From: Rhizobium sp. Q54
GTDB lineage: Bacteria > Pseudomonadota > Alphaproteobacteria > SHVZ01
Direction of reading: 5' to 3'
Assembly: GCA_945871425.1 (NCBI GenBank)
Contig: CAMBVS010000030.1
Coordinates: 1-43,331, forward strand
DNA length: 43,331 bases
Shown here: positions 7,832 to 14,861 of the stretch, piece by piece
How the letters are laid out: each line of letters starts with the position of its first letter
Position numbering within the stretch: the stretch's first letter is position 1
The notes under the pieces: model-generated
What the model was told of the DNA's origin: nothing
What the model saw: only the letters and a program-made list of their open reading frames with translations
The model's database searches: none
Translations under genes and position numbers: made by a program

Positions 7832-8137
7832 TTACTTCTTCGCGACGGCGGCGAGCTCGGTGTTGTTCTGCGCATACCACCAGTTGCCGAGCGCGCCGCC
7901 GACAACGGCCCCGAGGATGGCGGTGATGTGCAGCGCCTCGGCGATGATGACGCCGCCGACGGCACCGACGCCGATGGCGAGAACCTGATTGGCGGTGAGG
8001 CCGAAGACGTCGCCCACCTTCTGCGCCTGAGCCTGGACCTGCGGCAGGAGCGGCGCCTGGGGCTGGGCCTGGGCCATCGCCAGCTGGGGAAAGAGAAGGA
8101 GCGCTGCGGCCAGAGCCATCAGAGCGAATTTGCGCAT
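7832..8137 (-). CDS. Small exported/membrane protein, paralogue of the gene at 6070-6336
   Basis: 101 residues with a signal peptide (MRKFALMALAAALLLFPQLA, cleavage likely after AMA), a short Gln/Pro-rich insert (about 23-42), then GDVFGLTANQVLAIGVGAVG, a glycine-rich hydrophobic segment, and GNWWYAQNN near the C-terminus. It shares the whole mature region with the 88-residue protein at 6070 and differs by the QAQ-rich insert and the tail. The ATG is preceded by gggagaacgacc. It is divergent from the alpha/beta hydrolase gene (96 bases apart) and convergent with the kinase relic. The function is not known; the glycine-zipper-like stretch suggests membrane insertion or oligomerisation. Confidence 0.75.
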   Translation of the reverse strand: MRKFALMALAAALLLFPQLAMAQAQPQAPLLPQVQAQAQKVGDVFGLTANQVLAIGVGAVGGVIIAEALHITAILGAVVGGALGNWWYAQNNTELAAVAKK

Positions 8138-8233
8138 GGTCGTTCTCCCGCGAGCGGTTTGTCGCTAGGCCGTGAGGGTACCAGTCCACCGCCGTCTTGC
8201 CAATCCGGCGGCGCCGGGCTTTGATCCCCGTCC

Positions 8234-9076
8234 ATGTCCGATGCCCCAACCCCCGCGGTCTACGGCCCCTACGACCAGGCCCGGCTCGACCTCCAGTACA
8301 ACAACCGCTCGCGCGTCCCCGACTTCGCGACGTACCTCGCCCGTTTCCCCGAGGCCTCCGCCCGGGCGCGGGCGCTGCTGGGCGGCGAGCTCGATCTCGC
8401 CTACGGCCCGGGGCCCCGCGACCGGCTCGACCTCTTCCGGCCGCGCGATGCCAAGGGCAAGCTTCCGGTGCTGGTCTTCATCCATGGCGGCTACTGGCAG
8501 GGCCTGGACAAGTCCCATTTCAGCTTCCTCGCCCGGACCTGGGTGCGCGAAGGGGCGGCCTTCGCGGCGCTCGGCTATCCGATCTGCCCGGCGGTGTCGA
8601 TGGACGAGCTGGTCGCCTCGGTCCGAGCCGGCATCGCCTGGATCGCCAGAGAGGCGGACGCGCTCGGCCTCGATCGCCGGCGGATCGTCGTCACCGGGCA
8701 CTCGGCCGGCGGGCACCTGGCCGCGATGACGATGACCGGCCCGGGGCCGGCTCTCGCCGGCGGCATCGCCTTGAGCGGCCTCTACGACCTGGAGCCGATT
8801 CGGCTTTCCTACCTCAATGCCGCGCTCAAGCTGACGCCGGAGGCGGCCCGGCGGCTCAGCCCCGTCCATCTGCCGCGGCCGTCCGGCGGCCGGCTGATCC
8901 TCACCGCCGGCGGGGCCGAAAGCGAGGAGTATCACCGTCAGCTGGACAGCCTCGCGTCCGCCTGGGACGTCGAGGCCCGCAGCCTCGCCGGCCTCAATCA
9001 TTTTTCCATCGTCGACACCCTTGCCGATGCCGCCCATCCTCTGTTCCGCACCGCGGCCGGCATGCTCGGTCTGTAG
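8234..9076 (+). CDS. Alpha/beta hydrolase, arylformamidase-like
   Basis: 280-residue serine hydrolase. FIHGGYWQG (82-90) gives the HGG(Y/W) oxyanion-hole motif of the hormone-sensitive lipase/kynurenine-formamidase group. The nucleophile elbow is GHSAGG with Ser157, and the C-terminal LNHFSIVD carries the catalytic His near residue 257. The N-terminal part (YGPYDQARLDLQYNNRSRVP) resembles bacterial KynB-like alpha/beta hydrolases that hydrolyse N-formylkynurenine or other amides and esters. No tryptophan-degradation genes are adjacent, so the substrate is open. No signal peptide; likely cytosolic. Unusually for a stand-alone enzyme gene it is followed by a 126-base gap before a response regulator. 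Confidence 0.82.
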   Translation: MSDAPTPAVYGPYDQARLDLQYNNRSRVPDFATYLARFPEASARARALLGGELDLAYGPGPRDRLDLFRPRDAKGKLPVLVFIHGGYWQGLDKSHFSFLARTWVREGAAFAALGYPICPAVSMDELVASVRAGIAWIAREADALGLDRRRIVVTGHSAGGHLAAMTMTGPGPALAGGIALSGLYDLEPIRLSYLNAALKLTPEAARRLSPVHLPRPSGGRLILTAGGAESEEYHRQLDSLASAWDVEARSLAGLNHFSIVDTLADAAHPLFRTAAGMLGL

Positions 9077-9202
9077 CTTCTTCCACAGATGGGGTGACAA
9101 GTAGTCCCACCCCCTATGACTAGTAGGGCCGGACCGTCGCCGCAACGGCCGGCGCGTGGTAGCTTATATCTGCAAGGCGGAAACGAAGGCGTCCCTCCCT
9201 CC

Positions 9203-9892
9203 ATGACCAAGGCCAAGACCCTCCTGATCGTCGATGACGACCCCGACCTCCGGGAAGTCCTGGCCGAGCAGCTGAAACTGCAGCAGGAGTTCGAGGTCAT
9301 CCAGGCGGCCTCCGGCGCCGAGGGCCTGGAGGCGGTCAAGCGTGCCCATGTCGACCTCGTGCTGCTCGATGTCGGGCTCCCCGACGGCGACGGCCGCCAG
9401 GTCTGCCAGCAGATGCGCTCGGGCGGCCTCAAGGCACCGATCATCATGCTGACCGGGGCGGACTCGGACAACGACACGATCCAGGGCCTCGAGGCCGGCG
9501 CCAGCGACTACATCACCAAGCCCTTCCGGCTCGGCGTCCTGATCGCCCGCATCAAGGCGCAGCTTCGCCAGCACGAGCAGAGCGACGACGCCATCTTCGC
9601 CATCGGGCCTTACCGCTTCCGCCCCGCCTCCAAGCTGCTGATCGACCCGGAGAAGAGCCGGCGGATCCGCCTGACCGAGAAGGAGACGGCGATCCTGAAA
9701 TACCTGTTCAGGGCCGGCGACCGGCCGATCTCCCGCGACGTGCTGCTGAACGAGGTCTGGGGCTACAATTCAGGGGTTACAACCCATACGCTGGAGACCC
9801 ATGTCTACCGACTTCGCCAGAAGATCGAGCGCAACCCGGCCAAGGCCGAGATCCTGGTGACCGAGCAGGGCGGCTACCGCCTGGTCATCTGA
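9203..9892 (+). CDS. OmpR/PhoB-type response regulator
   Basis: 229 residues. The receiver domain has the acidic pocket at Asp11-Asp13, phosphoacceptor Asp56 (DLVLLDVGLPDG), Thr84 and Lys106 (ITKPF). The C-terminal winged helix (about 130-228) contains RLTEKETAILKYL, SRDVLLNEVWGYNSGV and THTLETHVYRLRQKIE, diagnostic of the OmpR subfamily, so it binds DNA as a dimer when phosphorylated. The start chosen is the ATG beginning MTKAKTLLIVDDD. An in-frame GTG/ATG region up to 9116 lacks coding character. No sensor kinase is adjacent, so it is an orphan regulator in this window. The gene for an MBL-fold hydrolase begins 23 bases after its stop and may be co-transcribed. Confidence 0.93.
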   Translation: MTKAKTLLIVDDDPDLREVLAEQLKLQQEFEVIQAASGAEGLEAVKRAHVDLVLLDVGLPDGDGRQVCQQMRSGGLKAPIIMLTGADSDNDTIQGLEAGASDYITKPFRLGVLIARIKAQLRQHEQSDDAIFAIGPYRFRPASKLLIDPEKSRRIRLTEKETAILKYLFRAGDRPISRDVLLNEVWGYNSGVTTHTLETHVYRLRQKIERNPAKAEILVTEQGGYRLVI

Positions 9893-9915
9893 ACAAGCTG
9901 AGAAAGCAGCCTAGA

Positions 9916-10752
9916 GTGCCAGCAAGCCCGGAATTCAGCGTCACCTTCTGGGGGGTCCGCGGCTCGATCGCCTGTCCGGGCGCCGACATGCTCAAATATG
10001 GCGGCAACACCTCCTGCCTCGAGGTGCGCTGCGGCGAGGCCCTGCTGATCTTCGACGCCGGCACGGGCTTGCGCCCGCTCGGCCACAAGCTTGCCAAGGA
10101 GGGAAGGATCGATGCCGATCTCTTCCTCTCCCATACCCATTTCGACCATGTCAGCGGGCTCCCCTTCTTCGGCCCGGCCTTCCTGCCCGCCAACCGCTTC
10201 CGCTTCTGGGCCGGCCACCTGGAGCGCCAGGGGCTCGAGCTCTGCGACGTGCTCTGCGAGCTGATGATGCCGCCCTTGTTCCCGGTGCCGATCGAGATCT
10301 TCAAGGCGGACATCGCCTACAAGGACTTCGTCGCCGGCGACACGCTGACGCCCAAGCCCGGGGTCACCCTGAAGACCGCGCCGCTCAACCACCCGAACGG
10401 CGCCACCGGCTACCGGATCGAGTATGGAGCCAAGTCGATCTGCTACGTGACCGACACCGAGCACACCGGCGAAGGCCCGGACCAGACCATCGCCGGCCTG
10501 ATCGCCGGGGCCGATCTGGTCATCTACGATTCGACGTATACCGACGAGGAATACCCGCGGTTCAAGGGCTGGGGCCACTCCACGTGGGAAGAAGGCATCA
10601 GGGTCTGCGAGGCGGCCGGTGCCAAGCGGCTGGTGATCTTCCATCACGACCCCAGCCATGACGACCGGATCATGGACGGCATCGCCGAAGCCGCGGCGAA
10701 GCGCCGCCCGGGCACCCTGGTCGCCCGCGAGGGCATGACGCTGACACCGTAA
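9916..10752 (+). CDS. MBL-fold metallo-hydrolase (phosphodiesterase/RNase Z-like)
   Basis: 278 residues with a metallo-beta-lactamase fold. The N-terminus FWGVRGSIACPGADMLKYGG and NTSCLEVRC resembles cyclic-phosphodiesterase/PqqB-like members. The metal motif HTHFDH is at 73-78, followed by LNHPNGATGYRIE, the Asp in YVTDTEH, and a final FHHDPSHDD. Such proteins hydrolyse phosphodiesters, including cyclic nucleotides and RNA ends, in the cytoplasm. Start is GTG, 23 bases after the response-regulator stop, which suggests an operon and possible phosphorelay or second-messenger output; that link is inference. Length and motif order are complete. Confidence 0.88.
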   Translation: MPASPEFSVTFWGVRGSIACPGADMLKYGGNTSCLEVRCGEALLIFDAGTGLRPLGHKLAKEGRIDADLFLSHTHFDHVSGLPFFGPAFLPANRFRFWAGHLERQGLELCDVLCELMMPPLFPVPIEIFKADIAYKDFVAGDTLTPKPGVTLKTAPLNHPNGATGYRIEYGAKSICYVTDTEHTGEGPDQTIAGLIAGADLVIYDSTYTDEEYPRFKGWGHSTWEEGIRVCEAAGAKRLVIFHHDPSHDDRIMDGIAEAAAKRRPGTLVAREGMTLTP

Positions 10753-10777
10753 CCTGTTGATTTAAAAAAGAACGATC

Positions 10778-11056
10778 ATGCCCATCGTGAAAACCCTCGT
10801 CCTCGCCGCAGCGCTCGCCGCCATCTCTCTCGCCGGGTCCGCGACCGGCGCCTTCGCGCAAGGCAGGTCCGACTCGAAGCCGGCGGCCGCCGCCAAGAAG
10901 CCGGGCAAGGCCTGCTCCGACCTCGCGTCGAACTCCCAGGCGCACAAGGATTGCATCCAGAAGCAGGCGAAGTCCGAGAAGAAGGAGAAGGTGGCGAAGC
11001 CGGCGAAGCCGGTGGCCCCGACCAAGCCGGGAATGAAGGCGACCAAAAAGAGCTGA
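10778..11056 (+). CDS. Small secreted lysine-rich protein
   Basis: 92 residues: a cleavable signal peptide (residues 1-27, ending GAFAQG), then a charged mature region with two cysteines in CSDLASNSQAHKDC that could pair, followed by KQAKSEKKEK and Lys/Pro/Ala repeats (KPAKPVAPTKPG). The spacing of the two cysteines recalls PsiF-like periplasmic repeats, but the match is too weak to name. The ATG lies 25 bases after the MBL gene. The 3' end of the gene is 35 bases from the tRNA-Gln locus on the opposite strand. Probably periplasmic; function unknown. Confidence 0.65.
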   Translation: MPIVKTLVLAAALAAISLAGSATGAFAQGRSDSKPAAAAKKPGKACSDLASNSQAHKDCIQKQAKSEKKEKVAKPAKPVAPTKPGMKATKKS

Positions 11057-11091
11057 GGCCTCGGGGCGGCGCCCGGCCGGCTCCCGTCGGC

Positions 11092-11165
11092 TGGCTGGGG
11101 CGCCAGGATTCGAACCTGGGATCGTGGTACCAAAAACCACTGCCTTACCGCTTGGCCACGCCCCA
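11092..11165 (-). tRNA. tRNA-Gln (anticodon TTG), CCA encoded
   Basis: Read on the minus strand the sequence folds into a full cloverleaf. The acceptor stem tggggcg/cgcccca has the U1-A72 pair typical of tRNA-Gln, then come the D arm, the anticodon stem gtggt/accac with loop ttttggt (anticodon TTG for CAA), and a T arm containing ggttcgaatcc. The discriminator is G and the 3' CCA is encoded (11092-11094). The G73 discriminator and the U1-A72 pair both agree with glutamine identity. No intron and no att-like duplication were seen around it. Confidence 0.97.
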
Positions 11166-11327
11166 ACGCCGCCCGCCGATCGAAGCCGCGGCACCATAAC
11201 CGCAAACCGGATGGCCATCAACGCGGCTTGCCGTCTCACCGCGTGACTTCCTGGTCGCCCTCCGGTCCGACCTCTGGTATCGTTGCTTTCTGGGGTGGGT
11301 CATACCAAGTATGCCAGGGAGGACCGG

Positions 11328-11714
11328 ATGTCCGCGGCGGCTCATATGCCTTGGAGCATCAAGGGCGTATCGGCAGAGGCCCGGAAGATCGCCAAGGCCG
11401 CCGCGATGGCGGAGGGCGAGCCGATGGGCGTCTGGCTCTCCCGGTTGATCGATGCCGCGGCCGCGGCCAAGCTCGGTCAGCCAGGAGCGCTCGAGGGCGG
11501 CGCCCTCGCGATGCGTCCGGAGGCGCCGGCCGAGCTCCGGGTCGATATCGAAGCCCTGACCCAACGGCTGACCGGCGTCGAACGCCGGATCCGCGAATCG
11601 CTGCAGCCGCTCGACCAGGCGCTGTCGCACATTGCCCGGCGCCTGGAGGCCCTCGAGGCCCCGGCGCTACCGCCGCCGGAGACCCGTCGTCCCGATGACC
11701 GATCTAGATATTGA
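11328..11714 (+). CDS. PodJ-N-terminal-like small protein
   Basis: 128 residues. The N-terminal 40 residues (PWSIKGVSAEARKIAKAAA, then GEPMGVWLSRLID) match the short helical motif that opens PodJ/PdjL-type alphaproteobacterial polarity proteins, and also open the next gene (PWSVKGV...GQTVGTWIEQAI). The rest is a predicted helical/coiled-coil stretch (LRVDIEALTQRLTGVERRI, then LDQALSHIARRLEALE) ending in a proline-rich tail. It has no TM segment. The ATG follows a strong ribosome site (agggaggacc). Its stop overlaps the region just upstream of the PodJ-like gene, so the two are co-transcribed and may interact through the shared domain. Function inferred only from this resemblance. Confidence 0.75.
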   Translation: MSAAAHMPWSIKGVSAEARKIAKAAAMAEGEPMGVWLSRLIDAAAAAKLGQPGALEGGALAMRPEAPAELRVDIEALTQRLTGVERRIRESLQPLDQALSHIARRLEALEAPALPPPETRRPDDRSRY

Positions 11715-11740
11715 GTCCAGGCCTCGGTAGTACCATAAAT

Positions 11741-13888
11741 ATGGCTGGCAAGAGCAGCGTCGCACCATGGAGCGTGAAGGGGGTCGAGCGGCCGACCCGC
11801 GACCTCGCGCGTCAGTCGGCACAAGCAGCGGGCCAGACCGTCGGCACCTGGATCGAGCAGGCAATCCGGGCACATGCGACGCTGATGCCGCCGGCCGGAT
11901 CGACCCGGGAGCCGGATGCAGGAGCCGGGATTCTGGCGGCGGCGCAGCGGGCGGAGGTGCGGTCGCTCGGGCATGGCGTCGAGCAGGCGGAAACCCGCAG
12001 CGGCGACATGGTCATACCGGTGGCGCTCAAGGTCCAGGAGCTGGCCCACCGGCTGATCGAAATCGAGCAGGCGCGGGTCTCCGGTAGGACGCGGGCGCCG
12101 CCGGCAGAGGAGCCGCCGCCGGCGGCACTTCAACCCGAACCGGAGCCCCTTCCAGAGCCCGAGCCCGCTTTCGAGCCCCCGCCGGAGCCCGAACCGGAGC
12201 CGGAACCCCGGCAGTCGCTCCAAGCCCCGGCGCCCGCGGTCGAGGACTTCCCCAACCCGGTGCCGCCACCGGACGATCGGGCGTCCCAGACAGCGGCCCT
12301 CGATCTCATGCTGGCGGCGGCGGAAGCCGAGACGGCCGCCGAGACCGAGACACGACCCCATCGCCGCGGCTGGGCCAGGCCCCGGGCGCGACTCAAGCCG
12401 GTGCGGAAGAGCCGGTTCCGCCGGGCGCTCGGCCAGGCGATCGCCGCGGTGCTGGCGCTGACGCTCGGCGCCGGGACGTCCGTTCTGGTTCTCGATCACG
12501 GCGAGCTGGTCGGGCTGCCGCCCCGGTTGATCGACGACGTCGCCGCCGGCGTCGACCGGGCGATCCGCGAGGGTCGCGTCCTGGTCTTCGAGGGCGGGGA
12601 TCTGGCAACGCGCTGGATCGGGGATATGACCGGCCTTATCAAGGGCTTGATCGAAGATCCCGCACCGGCCGAGCCGATGCCGGCGGCGGTTCCGCCGGCG
12701 GAACCCACGGCCGGGACCCCCAGGACCGGCTCGGAAGCCGCCCCGTCGCCGCCGGCGTCCGAGCCTGCCCCCGCCGTCCAGACCGGCGCCCTGCCGCCGG
12801 CGGCTCCGCCGCCGCCCCAGACCTTGCCGGCGGCGACCCCGGCACCCGTCGCCTCGCCGCCGCCGCCGTCCGAGACCCCGACCGCGGCGAGCGAAGCCCC
12901 CTCGCCCCCGCCGCCAACCGCGCCGCCGCCGGCGTCTGCGGCACCGCCCGTATCGGTGGCATCCTTGGCTCCGGTGCCGCCGACCCCGCCGCCTGGCGCG
13001 AGCCCGCCGTCGGCGGCCGATCAGACCGCAGCCTTCCCGACCATGGTCCAGCCGCCGGCGGAGGCGGCCCCGGCGACGCGCGAGACCGAGGACCTGGAGA
13101 AGGCCGCCCGGCAGGGCGACGTCAAGGCGCAGTACGAGCTGGGCGTGATGGCCGCCCAGCCGGAGACCGGGGCGCCGGACTACGGCAAGGCCGCCTACTG
13201 GTTCCGCGAGGCGGCGGTGCAGGGCAACTCGAGCGCGCAGTACAATCTCGGCGTCCTCTACGAGCACGGGCTCGGCGTCGGCCAGGACGATGTCCGGGCG
13301 CTGCTCTGGTATCACTCGGCCGCCGAGCAGGGCCACGCCCGGGCCCAGTACAATCTCGGCGTCTTCTATGCCCAGGGCCGCGGCATCCCGACCGACTACG
13401 TCGAGGCGCAACGCTGGTTCAAGAGGGCGGCGGACCAGGGCATCGCCAAGGCTTTCTATAACCTCGCCATCCTCGCCGAGTCCGGCCTCGGTGCGCCGGC
13501 CAACCCGGCGGCGGCACGGGCCCTGATGAGCCGCGCCGCTCTCCTCGGCGACCCCGAGGCCCGGGCGGCGCTGGCCAATCCGGGAAAGCGGCCGGCGGCA
13601 AGACCCGAGGCTGCCAAGCCCGATCCCGCCAAGCCCGATGCGGCCAGGGGCGATCCGGCGAAGCCGGCGACCGAGGTGATCGGCGCGGTCCAGCACATGC
13701 TCTCGGAGCTGGGCTACGATCCCGGCCGCATCGACGGCATGCTCGGCGACAAGACCCGTCAGGCGATCCGCAAGTTCCAGAGCGACACCGGCCTGCCGCA
13801 GACCGGCCTCGCCTCCGACGAGCTCATGGAGATCCTGACGGCGAAGGTCGGCCCGGCACTGGGGAAGACGGCATCGACGCCGCGGTGA
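11741..13888 (+). CDS. PodJ-like Sel1-repeat protein with peptidoglycan-binding domain
   Basis: 715 residues. The order is: N-terminal PWSVKGV motif (about 8-40), Pro/Glu-rich cytoplasmic linker, one TM helix (about 228-250, ALGQAIAAVLALTLGAGTSV), long Pro/Ala-rich periplasmic linker, four Sel1-like repeats (about 450-606, e.g. AQYNLGVLYEHGLGVG), Lys/Pro/Ala spacer, and a PG_binding_1 domain at the end (AVQHMLSELGYDPGRIDGML). This bitopic layout is that of PodJ, which in Caulobacter organises the new cell pole; its periplasmic part senses peptidoglycan. The ATG at 11741 was chosen. A TTG 30 bases upstream in the same frame is possible, and neither has a good ribosome site. The long coiled-coil region of Caulobacter PodJ is missing, so it is a shortened relative. 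Confidence 0.82.
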   Translation: MAGKSSVAPWSVKGVERPTRDLARQSAQAAGQTVGTWIEQAIRAHATLMPPAGSTREPDAGAGILAAAQRAEVRSLGHGVEQAETRSGDMVIPVALKVQELAHRLIEIEQARVSGRTRAPPAEEPPPAALQPEPEPLPEPEPAFEPPPEPEPEPEPRQSLQAPAPAVEDFPNPVPPPDDRASQTAALDLMLAAAEAETAAETETRPHRRGWARPRARLKPVRKSRFRRALGQAIAAVLALTLGAGTSVLVLDHGELVGLPPRLIDDVAAGVDRAIREGRVLVFEGGDLATRWIGDMTGLIKGLIEDPAPAEPMPAAVPPAEPTAGTPRTGSEAAPSPPASEPAPAVQTGALPPAAPPPPQTLPAATPAPVASPPPPSETPTAASEAPSPPPPTAPPPASAAPPVSVASLAPVPPTPPPGASPPSAADQTAAFPTMVQPPAEAAPATRETEDLEKAARQGDVKAQYELGVMAAQPETGAPDYGKAAYWFREAAVQGNSSAQYNLGVLYEHGLGVGQDDVRALLWYHSAAEQGHARAQYNLGVFYAQGRGIPTDYVEAQRWFKRAADQGIAKAFYNLAILAESGLGAPANPAAARALMSRAALLGDPEARAALANPGKRPAARPEAAKPDPAKPDAARGDPAKPATEVIGAVQHMLSELGYDPGRIDGMLGDKTRQAIRKFQSDTGLPQTGLASDELMEILTAKVGPALGKTASTPR

Positions 13889-13906
13889 CGATCCTTTGAC
13901 AGCAAT

Positions 13907-13939
13907 GCAGTCAACGCCGGTATCGACGGCATTGATTGC
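13907..13939. terminator. Candidate bidirectional terminator hairpin
   Basis: A 13-base imperfect inverted repeat (13907-13919 with 13927-13939; one mismatch and one G-U) with a 7-base loop sits between the convergent PodJ-like gene (plus) and ispE (minus). There is no long T tract, only tctcatttt about 8 bases downstream on the plus strand, so efficiency is uncertain. Confidence 0.45.
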
Positions 13940-13990
13940 AGGGTCTCTCATTTTGGCAAGTCTGACGATCCGCAAACTTGATGACGGACC

Positions 13991-14833
13991 TCACCCGCGG
14001 ATCGCGCCGCTCCAGCTCCACCACGCCGGCCGCTCGCGCCTGATCGAAGCGGCGGCCTTTGCCGCCTCGTCGGCGCCGGCGTAGAGCCCGAACACAGTGG
14101 CGCCGCTGCCGGACATGCGGGCGAGCAGGCAGCCCTCGGTCGCCGCCACCAATCGCTCCGCCTCGCGGATCGCCGGGGCCAGCACGGCCGCTGCCGCCGT
14201 CAGGTCGTTGCCGCGGCCGCGCAGGATCCCGGCCATGTGGGCGGCATCTCGCGGCGCCTCGCCGAACGCCGCGGCTGGAGAAAAAGCGCCCGAGCGCGCG
14301 CGGAATACATCCTTCGTCGCGACCGCGACGCCGGGATTGACCAGGAGAAGGAAGGCCGGCGGCAGCGGCGGTGCCGGATGCAGCGTCTCGCCGATGCCGG
14401 ACATGAACAGCGGTCGGCCGGCAAGACAGACCGGCACGTCGGCGCCGAGCTTCAATGGCAGGTCGTCGGGGATCGCGACCGACCAGAGTTCCGAGAGCGC
14501 GCGCAAGGCGGCCGCCGCGTCGGCGGAGCCGCCGCCGATGCCGGCGGAGACGGGAATGCGCTTGATGAGCGTGAGACGGGCGCGGGCCTCGCGGCCATGG
14601 GCGTTCGCGAGCGCGCGGGCAGCGCTGAGAACGAGGTTGTCGCCCTCGCCTGCGAGCGCGTCCGCGAACGGTCCGCCGATGGCGAGCGCGAGATCGTCGG
14701 CCGGCGCGACGACGAGGGTGTCGTTGAGGTCGACGAAGACGGCGAGGCTGTCCAGCAGGTGATAGCCGTCGGCGCGGCGGCCGACGACATGGAGATAGAG
14801 ATTGACCTTGGCGTGCGCGGCGACGCGGATCAC
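13991..14833 (-). CDS. ispE: 4-diphosphocytidyl-2-C-methyl-D-erythritol kinase
   Basis: GHMP kinase of the MEP isoprenoid pathway, phosphorylating the 2-hydroxyl of CDP-methylerythritol in the cytosol (280 aa, normal length). AHAKVNLYLHVVGRRADGYH (7-26) contains the substrate-binding Lys9 and Asn11. The ATP loop is PVSAGIGGGSADAAAAL (94-110), followed by LGADVPVCL with the catalytic Asp and a C-terminal MSGSGATVFGLY GHMP motif. It starts 28 bases after the stop of the TPR lipoprotein gene and probably ends the ETF-QO/TPR/ispE transcript. Linkage of ispE to a TPR lipoprotein and ETF-QO recurs, as I recall, in Rhodospirillales. Confidence 0.96.
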   Translation of the reverse strand: MIRVAAHAKVNLYLHVVGRRADGYHLLDSLAVFVDLNDTLVVAPADDLALAIGGPFADALAGEGDNLVLSAARALANAHGREARARLTLIKRIPVSAGIGGGSADAAAALRALSELWSVAIPDDLPLKLGADVPVCLAGRPLFMSGIGETLHPAPPLPPAFLLLVNPGVAVATKDVFRARSGAFSPAAAFGEAPRDAAHMAGILRGRGNDLTAAAAVLAPAIREAERLVAATEGCLLARMSGSGATVFGLYAGADEAAKAAASIRRERPAWWSWSGAIRG

Positions 14834-14861
14834 GTCGTCACATGTCCCCTGTCGGCGCCGT

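Noticed and set aside
7736..7926. Continuation of the PAS-relic frame beyond 7735
   Set aside because: It is antisense to the small membrane protein gene at 7832-8137 and has no domain features.
9077..9202. Possible operator (cccta...taggg) upstream of the response regulator
   Set aside because: Only 5-base arms; below what can be separated from chance.
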